This document shows positions 6,589 to 7,976 of a stretch of 7,976 nt of DNA, one piece after another (position 1 is the stretch's first letter; each line of letters begins with the position of its first letter). Location of the stretch: positions 1-7,976 of the forward strand of contig QGUU01000096.1 in NCBI GenBank assembly GCA_003242525.1. Reading direction: 5' to 3'. The notes beneath the pieces were generated by a model, which was not told the DNA's origin, did not search any database, and saw nothing but the letters and a program-made list of their open reading frames with translations. The position numbers were made by a program, and so were the translations under genes. This DNA is from Pseudomonadota bacterium (lineage in GTDB: Bacteria > Pseudomonadota > Alphaproteobacteria > Rhizobiales > Rhizobiaceae).

Positions 6589-7234
6589 GTTTGAGGACGA
6601 GAGCCGCGAACGCCTCGACCTCGCCTTCAAGCGGTTCCTTGCCTGTGTGAGCACGCAGATAGGCCGGCGTCAGCGAAAGCCGGCTGGCGAGCGGCTCGAC
6701 TATCTCCAGCGAATAGTAGCCTATCTGCACGAAGTAGAGCACGCGCGCGCGCACAAACGCATCCGTCTCGTCATAGCCATGGCGCCTGAACAAGGCCCGG
6801 ATCGCGTCGACCCGTGCCTCATCCTCCTCCCGCACGATTCGGCGGACTTCCGGCGAAATGCGTGACCATGCGCGCACGGCAAAATCCAGCCGGGGATTGA
6901 ACAGGGATTCGTCCAGCCAGCATTCAAAAACGTTCAGGACGCCCTGCGTGATCGAAGGAGCCGGCCGGCTCGCCCTTTCCACGATGAAGCGAGTGTTGTT
7001 GTTGCGCCAATATTCAAGCAACTGGTCCAGCAGGTCCTGACGGCTTTTGAAGTACCAGTAGAAGCTTGATCGTGAAACGTTGAGCTTCTGCCCGAGCGAG
7101 AGGATACGGACGGCTTCCACGCCTTCCGACACCAGCGTTTCCAGCGCCAGATTTAGCCAGTCCTCGCGAGTGACCCTGGCGTTGCCCGCAGCCTGCCGCT
7201 GCGCGCCTGCATCCGCAATGTCGTTCATCGGCAT
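6578..7234 (-). CDS. TetR/AcrR-family transcriptional regulator
   Basis: Ligand-responsive DNA-binding protein, 218 aa, normally a dimer. The N-terminal TetR domain spans about 22-68: TREDWLNLALETLVSEGVEA, then LGQKLNVSRSSFYWYFKSRQDLLDQL, where SRSSFYWYF is the recognition helix and its following turn. Residues 1-20 form a polar, probably disordered lead. The C-terminal ligand-binding half (about 90-215) is alpha-helical and not close to a regulator with a known ligand, so the inducer cannot be named. Start at 7234 has AGGG 5 nt upstream; M3 is an alternative. It sits between the sarcosine-oxidase-type genes (50-bp gap) and the importer (141-bp gap), all in one direction, so it may be cotranscribed with the former and control the latter, possibly also itself. 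Confidence 0.93.
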   Translation of the reverse strand: MPMNDIADAGAQRQAAGNARVTREDWLNLALETLVSEGVEAVRILSLGQKLNVSRSSFYWYFKSRQDLLDQLLEYWRNNNTRFIVERASRPAPSITQGVLNVFECWLDESLFNPRLDFAVRAWSRISPEVRRIVREEDEARVDAIRALFRRHGYDETDAFVRARVLYFVQIGYYSLEIVEPLASRLSLTPAYLRAHTGKEPLEGEVEAFAALVLKRPS

Positions 7235-7261
7235 TGGCGCCCTGTCAAACCGTGGTAGCGA

Positions 7262-7278
7262 GGCGGCATAGAGCCGCC
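7262..7278 (-). terminator. Short stem-loop between SoxG-like gene and tetR
   Basis: GGCGGC (7262-7267) and GCCGCC (7273-7278) pair over 6 bp with a 5-nt loop, just past the SoxG-like stop. No U tract follows, so this is at best a weak terminator or a 3'-end-stabilising structure. Confidence 0.35.
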
Positions 7279-7284
7279 ACGCTG

Positions 7285-7809
7285 CTACAGCCTGGACGTC
7301 GTTTCAAGCCATTCCCACAAATATGGCGCCAGGCCACGGTCCACGTGGACGCGTGCCCGGTCCCGGCTACCGAATAGATAGAGGACCGCGTTGACGCCGG
7401 CAAAAAGAACGGACGCAGACGCTGTGTTCGATTCGGGCGCAAGCGTGGTTGCCCGCGACAGGACATCGGACAGTTCCCGGCCCTCTAGTTCGAAGACATG
7501 CAGCCCCGCATCGATGACCGACACGGCGAAGCCTTCCTCATGCCAGCCAGCCTTGACGGGCAGTGCCGCCTCGCTCACGGCCAGAACGCGATCGCGCGCG
7601 ATCCGCGCCATATATTTCTCGCCGCTTGCGATCATGGTTGCACCCACGCCAGCCCCTTCGATGCCGCTGACCCGGGACCAGGCAGCAAGATCGCCGCTGA
7701 CGAGCAATTGATGAAGCCCGACAAGCGTCCGTACCCGCAGGGCGGCGGTTTCCAGCACCTGTGTGTTCCAGTCGGGCACCACAGGCCATTTTTCTGCGAG
7801 GTTACGCAT
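7285..7809 (-). CDS. Sarcosine oxidase gamma subunit (SoxG)-like protein
   Basis: Small subunit of a heterotetrameric sarcosine-oxidase-type enzyme, 174 aa from ATG at 7809. The family has low conservation; support comes from its place directly after a SoxA-type gene, its size (relatives about 180-210 aa), and the C-terminal pattern ARVHVDRGLAPYLWEWL, matching the family's closing segment (hydrophobic-V-x-R-x-hAPYhW-x-hL). A longer frame to 7923 is rejected because ATG 7809 has GGGGAGG 7 nt upstream and overlaps the SoxA-like stop by 8 bp, the usual coupling in sox operons. It is a divergent member; the subunit of a related N-methyl-amino-acid dehydrogenase is an alternative identity. Confidence 0.75.
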   Translation of the reverse strand: MRNLAEKWPVVPDWNTQVLETAALRVRTLVGLHQLLVSGDLAAWSRVSGIEGAGVGATMIASGEKYMARIARDRVLAVSEAALPVKAGWHEEGFAVSVIDAGLHVFELEGRELSDVLSRATTLAPESNTASASVLFAGVNAVLYLFGSRDRARVHVDRGLAPYLWEWLETTSRL

Positions 7810-7976
7810 GCAGGCGCCTCCCCTCCGGATCGAAAGCACAAGGCGCGGCGATGGTCGCGCGACGTAGTATTCCGAGATGCTGCAGTTCGATCGTCTCGCC
7901 GTGACGGGAGGCGCCCTGCTCAACCAGGGCCAACGCGATGGGCCGCCCGAGATTCGGGCTGAAATAGCTGGAAGTC
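7802..7976 (-). CDS. Sarcosine oxidase alpha subunit (SoxA)-like protein, C-terminal end only
   Basis: The last 57 codons are visible; the gene enters from the right edge. Residues TSSYFSPNLGRPIALALVEQ are the hallmark of the GcvT-type aminomethyltransferase C-terminal domain as found at the end of SoxA, and the tail ending in FDPEGRRLHA also fits SoxA. In this family the domain transfers the methyl-derived carbon from the amine to tetrahydrofolate, forming 5,10-methylene-tetrahydrofolate. The SoxG-like gene directly downstream favours SoxA over a free-standing GcvT or dimethylglycine dehydrogenase. The flavin-binding parts lie outside the window, so enzyme type (oxidase or dehydrogenase) and substrate are open. 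Stop TAA at 7804-7802. Confidence 0.8.
   Translation of the reverse strand, partial: TSSYFSPNLGRPIALALVEQGASRHGETIELQHLGILRRATIAAPCAFDPEGRRLHA

Noticed and set aside
6738..6754. Alternating CG run (possible Z-DNA or slippage site) in tetR
   Set aside because: It is a short stretch encoding FVRARV in normal GC-rich codon use; nothing else supports a function.
7810..7923. Upstream extension of the SoxG-like frame
   Set aside because: It overlaps the SoxA-like coding sequence out of frame; ATG 7809 has a strong ribosome site and the usual short overlap.
7802..7976. Glycine cleavage T protein or dimethylglycine dehydrogenase as the identity of the right-edge fragment
   Set aside because: The C-terminal domain is shared by all these families, but the overlapping SoxG-like gene favours SoxA; not excluded until the rest of the gene is seen.

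Overview
The window is GC-rich and looks like an alphaproteobacterial chromosome or large replicon, most likely from the Hyphomicrobiales/Rhizobiales (an inference from codon use, a TAT-exported PotD-type binding protein and sarcosine-oxidase-type genes; no rRNA or other marker is present). Coding is dense: every stretch over 50 bp without a gene is a probable regulatory region, and the longest gap is 234 bp.

Left part (1-2450). A PLP-dependent aromatic-L-amino-acid-decarboxylase-family gene runs leftward off the window edge (its last ~50 codons are missing). It is transcribed divergently from a diaminopimelate-epimerase (DapF)-family gene. The 234 bp between them hold several repeated short motifs. 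The DapF-like gene converges on the end of the transporter operon, with a stem-loop at the junction that can serve as a terminator in both directions.

Middle and right (2430-7976). All genes lie on the minus strand and read right to left: the C-terminal end of a sarcosine-oxidase-alpha-type protein (aminomethyltransferase fold), a sarcosine-oxidase-gamma-type protein, a TetR-family regulator, then a complete spermidine/putrescine-type ABC importer in the order permease (PotB-like), permease (PotC-like), TAT-exported binding protein (PotD-like), ATPase (PotA-like). Gene ends overlap (8 bp, 4 bp, 1 bp, about 8 bp), so the sox pair and the four transporter genes each look translationally coupled. 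The only larger gaps are 50 bp before tetR and 141 bp after it. The 141-bp gap has an 18-bp perfect palindrome and a weak promoter-like match, and is the obvious place for TetR control of the importer.

Working model (inference): the importer brings in a polyamine-like or N-methylated amine or amino acid, the sarcosine-oxidase-like complex oxidatively demethylates it and passes the one-carbon unit to tetrahydrofolate, and TetR senses the compound or a product. The decarboxylase and the DapF-like isomerase are plausible but unproven partners. No mobile element, CRISPR array, tRNA or rRNA was seen. The families are all known. The features most worth a second look are the combination of genes, the operator-like sites, the stem-loop between binding protein and ATPase, and the altered motifs of the DapF-like protein.
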